50,006 nt of DNA, from NCBI GenBank assembly GCA_947624935.1, contig CANQML010000004.1:1-50006 (forward strand), read 5' to 3'. This document shows, piece after piece, positions 24,321 through 39,300 of the stretch. The position numbers and the translations under genes are program-made. The DNA is from Candidatus Gastranaerophilales bacterium (GTDB taxonomy: Bacteria; Cyanobacteriota; Vampirovibrionia; Gastranaerophilales; Gastranaerophilaceae). The notes beneath the pieces are model-generated. The model was given only the letters and a program-made list of their open reading frames with translations, searched no databases and was not told the origin of the DNA. Numbering within the stretch: position 1 is the first letter of the stretch; every line of letters begins with the position of its first letter.

Positions 24321-27300
24321 AATTACCCCCTTTTTTATCGTTTAAACTGAGTTTTTTATTATCTTCTTTTTTGGAAAAATCAAAATATTTGAATTTTTTG
24401 CGTTTATTTTCGGAAATATTAACGGAATCTAAGGCATTTTCGGGAGTAATAAATTCACCGAGCTGATTTCTTATAATCCCTTCGATAGCGGATTCCGTTT
24501 CTTGCGTATAAGCCTTTAATGTCGGCAAGCCATATAATATTTCTTCATTGGTATCAGATGTTTTCTTGCCGGTTCTGACATTTTTAAGTACGGCTTCAGA
24601 TAAAACATCTATGGTTGAATCCATACTGTTATAATTTTCAAGACCGTCTATAAAAATGTCGCTGTCTTTTCTCACAACATTTTGTGCTTCTGTTATAACG
24701 TTATTAGAGCTGTCAACTTTCAAACTTGCCGGAGTTTTTGTTACGTGCAATTGAACATCGGCATCAAAATGCGGTCTAAATCCTTTGTTATCAACTATAA
24801 TATGCTTATCAGCCGTTGTAAAGTCACCTAAGTCTTCAATATCCATATTATCAATACTCAAGTTATGAGATTTTGTTTTTACTTTACCGTTTTTAAATTT
24901 CAAATTATTAACATTAACATCGTTATCAGCGGACAAATCCAGTTCATCGGTTTCAATATCCGAATAATTTCCCGCTTCACCGTTTGCACTCACGGATAGA
25001 GAATTCTTTGATTTTAGAGTTACATTATTGTCGTGTGCTAATTTTAACGACAAGTCTTTATCTTTCTCGCCTACGGATTGACCGGCAGACAATTCAATAT
25101 CTTTGCCGTAAATATTAGTATCTTGTTCGGTTTCGTTACCGTTCTTAATCGATTTATCCGATGAAACCTTCGCTGAATTTGTATAATCCTCGGTACGTCC
25201 CGCAACATAGCCGATATTAATATCATTTGATGAATGAACATCCAAATTATCTGCAAAAGCGTTAAACTTGCCTTTAACATTCATATCTTTTATATTAACA
25301 TCGGGTGCGCTTAAATTTAAATTACCGCCGACGGTCAAATCCGAAATGGTGATATCCTCATCAGAAGTCAGATATGTGTTATTTTTCACTTCAGAAGAAA
25401 CAATATTCAAATCATTGTCGACACCGTTGATATACGCATCATAAGCACCAAATGTCAAACCGTCCTCCGATGTTGAACTTTCAGTATCAACATTGAAATA
25501 CTTAATTTCTGTACCGATATTATTTTCGGCATTTAGTACAACGTTATCTGCTGAAACATTGGCTTTATTTGAATCTATTGCGGCATTTGTAATATTACCT
25601 TTGGTTTTTAAAACGACCCGTTTCAATTCATAATCATCATTTGTTGGCTCGGCTGATTTGCCATAAGTTTTATATGAACGGATTTCATTTATTTTTAAAT
25701 CGGAATCGGAAGTTAAATAAACGCTTGCATCGTCGCCTGCATAAGCGGAGATGTCCCTGTTGGCATTCAAATTTATTGCACTGTCTTCAGAGCCGATATC
25801 GCCGTTTTTAGCGGACAATACTATCTGTTCACCGCTTATTGAAGAATTTTCATTACCGTTTACGATTGATTTTTCGGAATGTATAAAGACATTTTTAGAC
25901 GCCTTAACTTTTCCGACTTTCATGTCTTTTAAGTCCTTAATATATTCTTCATAAGCCGCTTTTTGTTGTTCTGCTGACATTTTTCCCAATTCTTCTTCCG
26001 TTAATTCTTTTTTGGAAATTAAGGTAATGGAAATATCACTCAAACCGGATGCGATGCCATCATCGGAATATCCCGCAGAAGCGTTTACCACTCCGTCGGT
26101 ATTTATTGCAATATTTTCTATATTTCCGAATTTGGTATTCAAATTAACGCCCTTTGAAGAAAAGATGTCGTAAACCAAATCGCTGCTGTTGCTGTCTGAT
26201 GCGATTATTCCGTAATCGGCATCTAAAGTTACGCTTCCCGATTCGGATTTAATTAAATCGGCATAAATTCTGCCTGCGGAAGATAAATTAACATCATCTT
26301 TTGCGTCAACATTAAAGATACCGTCACGGGCAAATTTCAATGCTCTGTCTTGCGAACCGACAGAACCGTTTACGGCACTCAATATGATATCACCGCCATT
26401 TATATTATACGGATTTAATTCATCACCTGTGTCGGTCGCTAATATTGAACCGTTTTTGGAGGTTAGTTTAATCGTTCCCTGTTTTCTTGAAACAACGGAT
26501 TGAACGGTTAAGGTATCATCATCCGTAATTGAAATATCACCGTCAGCTACGGCTTTTAAGTTTTTAACATTTATATCATCATCAGATGCGTCTAAATCGA
26601 TTGAACCCGATTCTGCTTTTAATTCTAATGTTTCGGCTGTGATTTTGATGTTGCTGTCTTTTCCGCCGAGTAAGGAAGCATCTGTTGATAATGATGCAAG
26701 ACCTTGGGCTGTAATTTCGGCGTTACTTATATCTTCATAGGGGAAGTTGATATAAATGTTGTTGCCGCCTGCTGTTAATTTTCCGCCATAAACAGATGTT
26801 TGAATTGCGATTAAATCAGAGCCAATATTTCCTTTAGCCTCTAAATCTATATTTTTAGCCGAAACCATATTTTTTAAACTTTTGTTTACGATATTACCGT
26901 TAACGGAATTGAGCGTAACGTCACCATTTAAAGCACTGACGCTGCCGTTTAGAACGATTGAACCCGAGCCGTTATTTTGAACATTAATTTCAGGGGTGTC
27001 AAATCCTTGGAATTGGACATTGACAGCATTTTGAGCGGTACCATATTCAGGATCATGGGTTACGGTATAATAAACCGTTTTGTACAATTTCCCATGCCAC
27101 AATTCAGTCCACCAAGAACGTTTTACATAGACTTCATAAGATTTTGTCTCAACCGAACCCTCTTTTGTAACAACGTAAGCGTCACTTCCGGGAGTGTATT
27201 GAGTAGAATAAACAGTCGCACCATCTTTGCGGGTCGTTTTTGTTGGAGTACCGCTCCAAGAGCCGTTACCATCCGTTTTACCCGATGATGAAGTTTTTAT

Positions 27301-30300
27301 TGTGTCGCCATCCACTTCTGCTGTATATGTGCCGGCATTTTCTTTTAGCCAATCTGAACTTCTAACCGTATCGTCTGTCAGATTATCAAACGATGAACCG
27401 CCTTTGTCGGTATCCGAGAATTTAAAGTCGTTTATGGTTAATTTGCCTTGTACTTTTGTATCGGCATTCAACGCACTTGTAACAAGGTCGAAATTAGAAT
27501 TGTTTGTAACATCAATATGCCCGTAACCGTTTACTAAAACGATTTTGCCGTTACCGGATGAACTTATAACATTACCCGTCAGAGTAATATTACCCCCTTG
27601 AATTTCAGCTTTGAACAGATAAATTTCACCGTTGACATTGCCGTTGCTGTCAACAGTACCGTCGGGTTTAAAATAGGCTTTAATCGTAGTTAAATCGGAA
27701 TTTACTTCTCCTGAGGTATTAAATTCAAGATAGTAATAACCATCGGTAGAACCTGCTTTCATTAAGGTTTTAACTCCACCTACGACCTGCCAATAGTTAC
27801 CGTCAGCATCTTTTGTGACATAAAAATCAGGAATAGTGAGCGATTTAATTTCGGAACCGCTTTGAACAAGTCCGTTAAGGTCTATGACTTTAGATGCGAT
27901 ATCGATATCGCCCGATGCAACAATTCCTCCTTTGCCGTCACTTCCGCCGACTTGCAGAGTGTTTCCGCTATATTCTTGCGTATAGGCACCGTTTGGAACG
28001 CTGATTTTTAAATCTTTTGTTGTAATTGAGCCTTGTGATAAGATATTACCCGTGTTGTTTACAAGTGAAACTAACCCGTTTACGTTTTCAATATCGCCCA
28101 TAAAGACCATATCGCCATAACCGTTTGTTAAACCTATAGTCGGGTCGTTTCCGTCAACGTTATTTTTGATGGTAATTGTATATTCGGCATCTCCTTTATG
28201 TTTAACATTTTGTGTAACGCTACTAGCGACGGTTGAACCCTCAGATATATTAATATCGCCTTTTGCGTTTTTATCAATCTTCAAGCCGTTATAGACAACA
28301 TCGTTTACGCTGTTATTTTCGACGGTTATTGAGAATTTATTACCCGGAGCCGTAATAGAGCCGTTTCCTGTAACATTTCCCGTGATATTAACTTCGCCCG
28401 AACGAACGGTCGTTTCATCGACAACTATTGAATAAACAGGTATTGCATTTTCTTCAGCCACTGCTTGTTGTTTTTTCAATTGGTCAATTATATCGTTATA
28501 TTTCTTTTCAATTGCGGCTTTTTCCTCATCGGCTTTAGCAAGCGTATCTTTAACGGATTCTAATTGCTTGTTGGCTTCCGTTATAGCGCTTTCGCATTTT
28601 CCAATTTCTTCTTTATTAGTATTAATCTTGTCTTGTTGAGTTTGTCTAAATGTGGTTAAATTGTCATTAGTCCATTCTTTAATATTTTCGGTTCCCTCGG
28701 TTAATTTTCCGAGCTCACTAATAGATGAATCGTTACTATCTTGAATTTGCTTTCCTAGATCGGTTAATGCAGAATTCAATGCGGTCAAATTATCCTGTGT
28801 TTGATTTGATTTATAAGTCTCAAATGCCGTTTTAACATCTTCAAAGCCATCTCCGCAGCTACTCAATGTTTCTTCAAATTTCGATATTGAGGCGGAATCA
28901 TCCGGCTTTATATCTTTTAAAGCATTTTCAAGAGCAGTAACATTTTCTGATTGTTTATTGTTTTCCATCAATTTATCAACAATATCGAGAGCTTTTTCTA
29001 AATTTTGGTTGTTTTGTTCAAGTTCTGCTTTATCACTGTTTGCCTTATCAAGACTTGCTTTTGCATCCTCATTAATTTTATTTTCAACACTTACTAAGTC
29101 ATCAACTCTATTTAATTCGTTCTGTTTCGAATGTTCATAAGCATCAATATCAGACTGAACATCTTCTGTAGTAACAGAGCCGACCTCTTGTTTTCCTGCT
29201 ACATTAACGCCGTCGGAGGTACATTCACCGTTTTTATCAATGGTAAGTTTTTTCTCTGCGCCCAAGCCGCTTTCAACAGAACCGTTCAATACGATAGATG
29301 CGTTTGGTTTATCTTGAGAATCCTCATGACCTGAGCCGTGAGTTACAATCGGAATGCCGAATAGCAACCGCGTTGTACCTTTGGCATCTCTTTTAACCGT
29401 GAAATTTTCTTTTGTATCAACGGCGATAAGGTTCATTGAATCGTAAGATTTTAATGCCGCACCGTCAGCAATTGTAATATTAGCATCGGAATTGTAGTGC
29501 GCTCTTGCCCAAGAACCTCCCACAGCGCCTACTGCGCCCTCCGTTCTTGCGTACATATAAGCTTGAATATCTCTGCTTATGGCGGATTGAACAAACGTAT
29601 CTCTGCCGCTTACTGAATTTACGCCCGAATTTATCTTTACAGAGTTTGTGATATTAGCGTCACTAATCGAGCTTTCGCCGTCTGCAACCGCTATCCCGCC
29701 GTATGATTCAACATTTGATTTTGTATAGATTTTGATATCACTGTTTGCAAGATAATAAATATCATCATCTTTTGTTTGAACGTCTTTATTAGAAATATTT
29801 GTCTTTGTCGTTACTTTTGAATTAACATTTACCTTGCCGCTTGCGACAGGAATTGCTCCGTCTGCGTTGACGTCGACTTTCTCATTTACATCTAAAATAC
29901 TTTGAGATGCAATATTAACACATCCGCTGTCAAATTTGCCTGTTGAATGCGCATAATCTCCGCCAAATTCGGCGTTCGTTTCCATGGTGATTTTGTCCGT
30001 TAAATTTGCCGTACCTACTCCCACAACAGCGCCTGCACCGCCTAACAAATCATAGTTTGAGTCGGCTTCTTTTTTAACCTCGTTATCAGCAAGAACCGTT
30101 ATTTCACCGTTTGCCTCTATATCAGCGTTTGAACCTGCGCTTACAACGGAATTAACAGAGTTTTCTATAATTGCCGTGGCATCCGTTATTGCACCGTAAG
30201 ACGAAGAATTGTTGAAGGATTTATAATAATTTTTTGTACTGGCTACGACGTTATAAGCACCATCCGTGGTCTTAACTTTATAATTTTTGCCCACATAAGC

Positions 30301-33300
30301 TTTATTAGTTGATTTTATATTGGTATAAACGCCCGAACCGCCTACACCCACAACAGCGCCTGCGCCTGCTTTGGTTTTAGCATCAACATTATTTTCCGCC
30401 GAGGAATGTATAATAAATGATTGGGCTTCTATTGTCTTTTCACTGTCAGCGTCAGCAATTTCAACTCCGCTTGTTTGTTCAATTTTTGCGGTTGTTTTCG
30501 TTCCGCCTGCTGAAACTGCGCCGTAAGCTCTGCCGTTTGTTTCTGCTGTTGCGGTATTTTTGGCAATTGAACTTAAATTTGCCGCAAGTTTTGCAATAAT
30601 ACTTGCGTTTTTACCTATTTTAACGGTATTTGTTTTACCCGCCTGAGCTGTAGCCTCAGCCCCTGAACCTCCGACAAGGCTGCCTGCTGTTGCTTTTGCG
30701 TTTGCACTTGCATTTTCATCAATTTCAGTTTTAATATCAATATTGTTTGATGAGTTCAAAGTAACGTTTTGCCCTATATCAACTTTGGTTTCGCCTGTTA
30801 TTATTGCATCAGCTATAGATGCTCCCACCGATACTCCGGAATATGCGCCGGATTCAACCGTGGAATTTATATTTCCAGTTGATTTTGCACTGATACTTAA
30901 ATCGTCCGATGAAGTTAATTTTGTATCATCTAAAATATAAGCGTTAGTGTTTTTATTTGAATTTGCTTTTGATACGGCTCCGTTACCTGATATAATTCCG
31001 CCTGATGCTGCGTTTACAGTCAAGTTTTGTTTATCGTCAGATTCTGCTTTAATGTCAATTGTACCTGTCGAATTAACGGTTACACCGTTTGATAAGAAGG
31101 CGTTTGTTGTTGTATTAACATTTGACACGGCGGCTGAAACACCCACCGCTAAAGCTCCGTAAGTATTTCCGTTAATATCAATCTTAACATCGTTCGTATC
31201 TTTTGCATTAACGGTTAAATTCTTTGATGATACATTTGCGCCGCTATCAACAAAGGCGGATGTCGTATTGTTTCTGTCGGTTGAACTTAAACTTGAACCG
31301 GAATTTTTAGACTTTGTAAATAGCGAGAATGAGGAATTTTTTTGCTCAACGTTCTGCGCTTCAATATTAACATTAGAATCTACATTTGACTCTTTTAAAC
31401 TTGAATTTATATTTTTATTAGCATCAGCTATAGAGGAGGAGGCTTTATTTGAAGCGTCATTATAATACTTTTTGAAATTCTTATCCGCGTCATTTTTATA
31501 CCCCTCAGAGGCTTTTAAAACCTCGTCGGATTGTTTTTTAGCCGAATCATAACTTTTGGCATCATCGCCTGTTAAATCGTTTGCTTGCGCGTTATCAACA
31601 CTTTTGCCTATGGTATTATGTATAATACCGCCGCTTAGGGCTACTCCGCCGCCGCCTACAACATCGGCATTTGCAACGATTGTTTCGTTACTTATCGCAC
31701 TAAGCGTTACATCGCCGGTTTCCTTAATGGTAGTTCCCTGACCGATGGAAGAAATTACTGTGTTATAAATGGTATTCACCCCGACAGATGCGCCGATTGC
31801 ACCTAATCCTGCGCCCAATGCGCCGACCTTTTCATAAACGGAAGTGGTATCTTGAGCTTTCAAACTTAAAGACTCACTTGCGGTTATGGTATTATTTTTG
31901 CCCGTATAAGCGGCTGTTTTATTTTCAATATCGTTGACCAAAACGGCACCTGCAACACCCGCACCTACGCCGACTGAACCCGCACCGATTTGCAATTCTT
32001 TACCTTCTTTACCCAAATTTACGGTTGTTTGAGCGTCGAAGTCCGCCGTTTTAGCGTTGAGTGTTACATTATCTTCACTGTAGGCTTCCGTTGTATTTGT
32101 AATTTTGTTTACCCCGACACTTGCTCCAACTGAAGCGTAAAGAGCAAGTGAGCCCGAGCCGACACCTTCCGTTATCGTTGTTGTGTTTTTCGCTGTAACA
32201 TCCAAATCTGCAGTTGAAGTGACTTTAGAATCTTTTGTGATATAAGATTTAACCGTTGCATCCACGATATTTGAAAGTGCTGAACCGTTAACGGCAACCT
32301 GACCTCCCGAAAAACCGATAGCGGATAAATCATTGAAGTTTTGAATACCTTCTGCATTAACATCAATATCCGCAGCAGCAATTCCCCCCCCAACGTAAGA
32401 TAAAACGGTACTTGTGACGGAATTTGTCTGAACTGTAGCGCCAACTCCCGCACCTCCAGCGCCTGCTAAAGTTCCCGCAATACCTTTAAAAGTAACTTCG
32501 TCTTTTGCGTTAACATCGAGTTTATTATCTGCGGTAATACCACCCGTAACATAAGAAGTTACGCTGTTATTGACAACATTTGTCTCAACAACACCCGCAA
32601 CACCCGCTTCGCCGCCTACGGCACCCGATATTGCGTATAGCTCGTAAGTTGTTGCAGCATCTGATTTTACTGCGATATTATTAGCCTTAACCGTTGAATT
32701 GTCAATAAACGCAGAGGTATTATACCCCACAACATTTGTTACAACGGAAGCTCCGACACCCGCAACTCCCGCACCGGCTACGTCACCTGTGGTATTTAAG
32801 TATTTTGCACTGACTTTTGAATCGATATTTATGTCATTTGTCGTTTTAACTTCTGAATTACTAATCCCGGCTTTAACGTCTGAACTTATAACGGTAGTAT
32901 TCACAACTCCTGAAACGCCTGTTGCTGCACCGATTGCGCCTGCAACCGCAACATTATTGATATTATCGGTACTTGATGCGTCTATATCAATGTCTTTAGA
33001 GTTAATTGTAGTGCTGTCTGCGACCGCTTCAATATCTTTATCAATAACAAGAGTGCTTGCCGTTGCTCCGACTCCGACACTTCCGCCGCCTGCACCGCCT
33101 GCGGCTAAGAATATGTCAGTGTTTCCCGTGCCCTCAAGTTTCATTGTTTCAGAGGCAGAAAGACCTTTATTCTTTTTACCCGAAACTTTTGCTTTAGATG
33201 AACTGTTTAAAACAAGGGTATCTACAGCCCCTGCGACTGCCGCACTTCCTGAACCTGACGCCGCAATTGTTATAAACGGATTTTCGCTATCTCCTAAAGT

Positions 33301-36300
33301 TTCTTTAGCAACTGACGTTATTATGATATCTTTATTTGAAGTTATATCGGAATTTTTAACTAATGCCTCAATGTTATTTGTAATAACACCCGTTATTATA
33401 GCGCCGCCTGCCGCTACACCTCCTGCGCCTTGCAAAGACCCCGTGCGACCTACAATTGATAGCGTATCTTTTGCGCTCATAGAAAAATCGGCGGACTCAA
33501 CGGATGAATTTGAAACTTTAGCGCTAATTTCATCAGATGAAACTATCGTATTAACTGCCCCTGTAACAGCTACTCCGCCTGAACCCGCACCGCCGACAAC
33601 TGTTGAATCGATTTTATTATCTGCATTAGCGCTGACAGTAACCTTGCCTGATGATGTTATATTTGAATTATTAATCTGAGCTTTTGATTTTTTGCTTGAA
33701 ACAAAGGTATTAACGCCGCCATTCACTGCCGCCTCACCCGAGCCGCTTGCTTGGAGCATTGCAACGATTGCTTTTGAAGTGTTATCTGATTGAACGGAAA
33801 TTTCACCGATATTTGTTCCCGTAACACCTTCCACAACTGAATTTGATTGCGAATTTAAAACAAATGTACTGACCGTACCATTTACGGCAGCCGTACCAGA
33901 ACCGCTTGCGTTAAATAGTGTAGCTAAATAATCTGATTTCATTGTAGCTGTATTATTCAGCGTTTTTGCTGTTTTTATTGTGTTAGTGCCGTTTATTAAA
34001 GCGTTAGCAGAAGAATTATCGACGATTGAATAAACAACGCCGCCTATTGCCGCGGTTCCCGCACCGTTTGCACTTGCTATATAAGTATCTATATTACTAT
34101 CCGCTTTTGAAGTATTTAAAATATCGCCCGCAGCTTCTAAAACAGATGATGATATTTCAGATGTTGTTTTAATATTTAAGACTTGTGTTGCAACAGAGCC
34201 GTTAATTGCGGCAGATGAAGCTCCTGCAAAACCTAACACCGTTGCAAGTAAATCAAAATCGGATGATGATTGATTTTTAATAGAGCCTTTGAGAGCTTTT
34301 AAAGTTGAATTTTTAATTTCCGAATTTATGGTTTGATTTATAACAAGAGTTTGAACCGCACCGCCGACTCCCGCGCCGCCTGTAGCACCTGCAACAGCGC
34401 CTACGCCTGATTTTAAATTTAATACATTATCAGAACTTACGGCTATATCGCCGTCTTTTGTTTCAACAATAGAACTTTCAATATAAGAATTAATATTTTG
34501 ATCCATTACAACAGTATCAACCGTGCCTTCAACACCTGTTGAGCCTACGGAAGCCCCGACTGCTGTTGAGATAAATTTTTGGTTTGATTTAGCTGAAACT
34601 TCAACGCCTTTTCCGGCTTGAACATCCGCACCTTTAATTCCTGCTGATACGGTTGAATTGTTTACGGTAGTATTAACCGCACCGCCTGCTGATACATTGC
34701 CTGTTGAAATTCCGACGTTGCCGTCAATTGTTAAGGAATTTACATCGGATGATGAGGCAACTTTTATTAAACCGTTTTGTGCATGTAATTTTTTCTTAGT
34801 ATCTGCAACATCATTTAAAACGTAAGTGTTTAAAGTTGAATCGTTAACAAGAACATTTAAAGCACCTGTTGCGGTAACCCCTTTCCCGCCTGCACCGCCA
34901 AAGATTATACTCAAATTATCCTGTGTAAAATCTGATGTGAGTTGAATATCGCCGTTAGACGCTATAATATCTGAATTTTTAATATAAGTATTTATATTAT
35001 GTGATGCACCTAAAGCATACGCGGAAATCCCGACTGATGTACCGCCTAATGCAACTGACAGTGCACCTGTTACGGATAATGTATCCAAAGATTTATCACT
35101 GTCCATAGTCAAACTTGCGACATTTACGGTCGAATTTTCAATATAATTATTTTGGTCTGTAACATCAGCTAAAACACTTAACACACCGGCTCCTCCGGCA
35201 CCGTCGGTTGATGCCGAGCCGCCGACTCCGACAGATATTTGCGACATTGAATCACTGTTTGTCATCGTCAATTTATCACCGGTTGTTATTGTTGAACCTT
35301 TTATATAAGAATTTAATTCGTTTATAACCGCATCAACTCTGACAGACATACCAACGCCCGTTTTGCTTCCGGCACCGACCGTTCCGACAACGTCAATCTC
35401 ATCAAACGAACTCGATGATTTAAGATTTAAAGCACTTGATTTTACGGTTGAATTTTCAATATAAGAATTTACATCATTTGCCGCAACATAAGCACCGACT
35501 GTTCCCGAGTAAGCTGAACCGCTTGTGGAAACTCCGCCTGCGGCGTCAACCACAATCATTTTATCGGTATTTAGTGCATTAACGTCGATATTACCGCTTG
35601 CATTTACCGTAGCGCCTTGAATATAAGCATTAATCGTATTAGAAACGATATCAGCATCGAGCGTAGCACCAACTGATTTACCCGAATCACTTCCTGCTTG
35701 AACAGACAAAGCGCCGACCGCTTTAATTACTTTACTGTCAACTTTTCCTTCAACTTTTACACTTTGGTCTTTGCCTGTTGCCGTTTGATTAATCTTTGCA
35801 CCGTCTTTTATTGCGGCTGTTACATCGTTAACTTGAATTGCAGTAGAAACATTTCCTGCTCCTGCTTTGTCTTTTTCAACGGCAACGCCTGCCGATGCGG
35901 CAATCAAATCATAATCTTCGCCCGCCGTAACTTCGATTGCTCTTTTTGCATCAACTGCAGCATTACCGATACTTGCTTCAACATTATTTAGTGTAACATC
36001 AGCCATAATTGTTGCGCCGGCACCTGATTTGCCATTAGCGGCAACAACCGCATTTGCATCAATTATTTTGTCATGCGAATTTGCGTTTACTTTAACGTCG
36101 TTTTCGGCGCTAACGGTTGCACCGACTTTTATTTGAGCTTTTACACTGTTATTTGCAACATCTAAATTTACACCGCCTGCATAAGCTTTTGTTTCTTTAT
36201 CAGGATTGGGAGTTCTGGAAAAATCAAAATCTGTATTTGCTTGGTCTGCCAATTCTTGTATTTTTTGGGATTTTGCTTGATATTTTTTAATAAAATTATA

Positions 36301-39300
36301 CCAGTGCAATTCATTTGAAGGAGTTGAGGGTGAAGTTTCCGGTGTGGTTTCCGTTTCGGATTCTTCATCAAATAACTCTCTCAAGCCATAATAATTATCA
36401 ATCTGATCTCGCGAAAGCTGACCTTTGGGATCATCTGAACCACTCTTTGCAACTCCGATATTTGCATTGGCATTTATCAAAAACTTATCATAATCGGCAC
36501 TGACATTAACGGAATCAAGCGCTGTTACATTACCTGCGATGTATGATTCAACACTATCTGTTAAAATTATACCCGATAAACCGAAACCGTAAGAATTTTG
36601 TCCGTTGGCAAATGCAATAACGGCGTTTATAAAGTTGTCGTCTTTTGCCGCGGATACGTTGACGTTATTTCCAAAAATCGTTGACTTATCTTCGATTGCG
36701 GCTTTTACAACACCGTCACCTAAAACCGTCATACCTACAGCACCTGATAGTCCAGTATTATCAGGAGAAGAAGAGCCCGCACTAACGGTTAAAAAGTTGC
36801 CGTTTTCAACGGCTTTAACATTGATATCGCCATAGGTTGAATTTGAAATAGTGTCATCTTTTTTAATAGTAACCCCTTCACCAATTCTTGCGGTAACATT
36901 TGAATCGGAATAAGAAAAAGCACCACCCACGCCGTAAGCAGAACCGTCACGAGCTGTTGCACCCGATAAAAAGTTTGTAAACTGTATTAAATCCATCAGT
37001 GTTGCAGCAGTCCAAACATCGTTATCGGATTCGGCACTAACGGTGATTCCCGCATTATTAGCGTTTGTTGTTTGAAGTGTGACGGTAGAATTATTGTCTA
37101 AGGAAGCATTAGCATTAGCGTTAAATAAAGAAATACCGACTGCGCCCGATAATGCTTTTGTTGACCCTGTTTGTGCCATAGCGTTTGCCTTTGATTGAGC
37201 AAAAGTGCTGAAAAATCCGTAAGCGCCAAGGTTATTAAAATCAATAGCCTTGAACATATCAAATCCGCCTTCGTCAATTATGGATTTTAATTCACCCAAA
37301 GATTCCAAATACTGAAGATAATCGCCGACACTGTTTGTTTGAACGGAGTTCCAATGATCTTTTACATCTTTAAACGCATCAGACCAAGTATCGCCTTCAA
37401 AAAACGGCGCAAATGTTTTATACCAATCAAGCCAAGCCTTAGGATGGACTATATCCGTTTTGGCGGTAATTGAAAGCGCATCGCCTCCTTCTGCAGAACC
37501 TTTCAAAATAAAATCGCCGTAAGCGTTTGCGTTTGCGGTTAAATCTTTATAATTAACAGCAATAGCACCGCTTGCACTTGTTCTTCCCTGTTCGGTTTCA
37601 CCTGTTACGTATAGAGTGCTTTTGTCATCAGTAAGCTCGGATTTAACCTGAACTTGACCTGCGGTGATTTCCGGTTTGATATTGTTTGACGAATCCCCGA
37701 TTGTAGCACTTGAAACGACATTGTCCGATATAATTCCGACACCTGCTGCGGTATCAATATCGTTATATTTCGCATTTCCTCTGGTGATGACATTTTTAAT
37801 ATTATCAACACTTGAAAAACGAGTAAATATTCCATCTAAAAATCCGTCCTCAGCCGTTCCGAAAGAAGATTTTGTGCCGGTACCCGAATATGCCGCAACG
37901 GTTGAAACGATATTTCCCGTATAATCAGCCTCAACATTAAGTTTACCGTTAATTGAAGCATTGGCATTCATCTGGGCTTTATTTTCAACATTAGAGAAAA
38001 TAAATGACATTGCAGCCCCAATAGGTCCGTGGTTTTTATCAACAACGGGAATTAAGCCGTTTTTTACAACATCAGCATGATAGCTTGAAGTTTTTGCAAC
38101 AACATCGATATTGTCTTTGATATCTAATTTTGCACCGTTTTCTATAATCGCTTTATTAACCAAATTTGTAATTGTAACACCGAGTGCATAGGAACCGATA
38201 TTTTTCTCGGTTGCTATATCATCCAAATTCGTTGTCTTAGCGGTTGTGTCAAGTTTTAAATCGGTTGTAGCATTAACAGATAAATTTTTTGCAGTAATTG
38301 AAGCACCTTTTTTAACCGTAGCAGAAGTATTTGAGCCTAAATTTGTTAAACTGAAATTAAAATTAGGCAATGTACCCAGAATTGCTTCACCGTCAACATC
38401 TATATTTGATGTAGCATCTAAAACTACATTATTATCAGCGGTTAATTTCGCACCATCATTAATATTTACCTCAGTATCAACTTTTGCCAAATGTACAAAT
38501 TCATTAACTACATAATCAGCTATATCACCCAAATAGCCGTAATAATCTTCTTCTGCCAAATCAGAAACTCCGATAATATTTTTATCAAAATCACTGATTT
38601 TTGAAACGGCATTCATATAAATGTTGTTTGCGTTAATGTCAGCACCATCATTAACATTAATTACCGATTTTGCATCGCCCGATTTTTTATCGGTTTGAAA
38701 AACCTCAGTCCTTGCTATAACATTTGCGCCATTGGCATTAACTTTGCCGTTCATATTAACAATAGCACTTAAAATATCTTTTGAGGCGTTATTGTTTGAC
38801 GCAACAATTACAATATCGTTTCCGTCTTGCATAGCAAGTTTTTGCGGATAATCATTCGTTCTTGAAGCCTGTGCAAGCGGCGAGGCTTTTGCAACAACAC
38901 TGTCGTTTTCGCCTGTAAATGTCATATTTGCATTAAGTTCAGACCCTGAAAGTAAGTCAACCTCAGAACCCGAAAAAAGATTAATTCCTCTTGCAGAATT
39001 TATTTTTCCGGCAATTTCTATTTTTCCCGTATCAAGTACAAACGGGGTATATTGATTTCCACTTACCAAATAATTGTTATCATCAAAAGAAAAACTTATG
39101 AGCCTTTCTACATTTTCTTCATTAAAAGAGCCTGATTTTATAAGCTCTTTCATTGAGTCTTCTTTTGGAGTCATCAAAGTTAAAGAGCCGACATTAAACA
39201 CACCGCTTGCACCCACTACAAAACCATGCGGGTTTGCAAAAAGAATATTTCCGCCGATACTACCGTTCATATAAGAATTTACAATACCGTTTATTTGAGA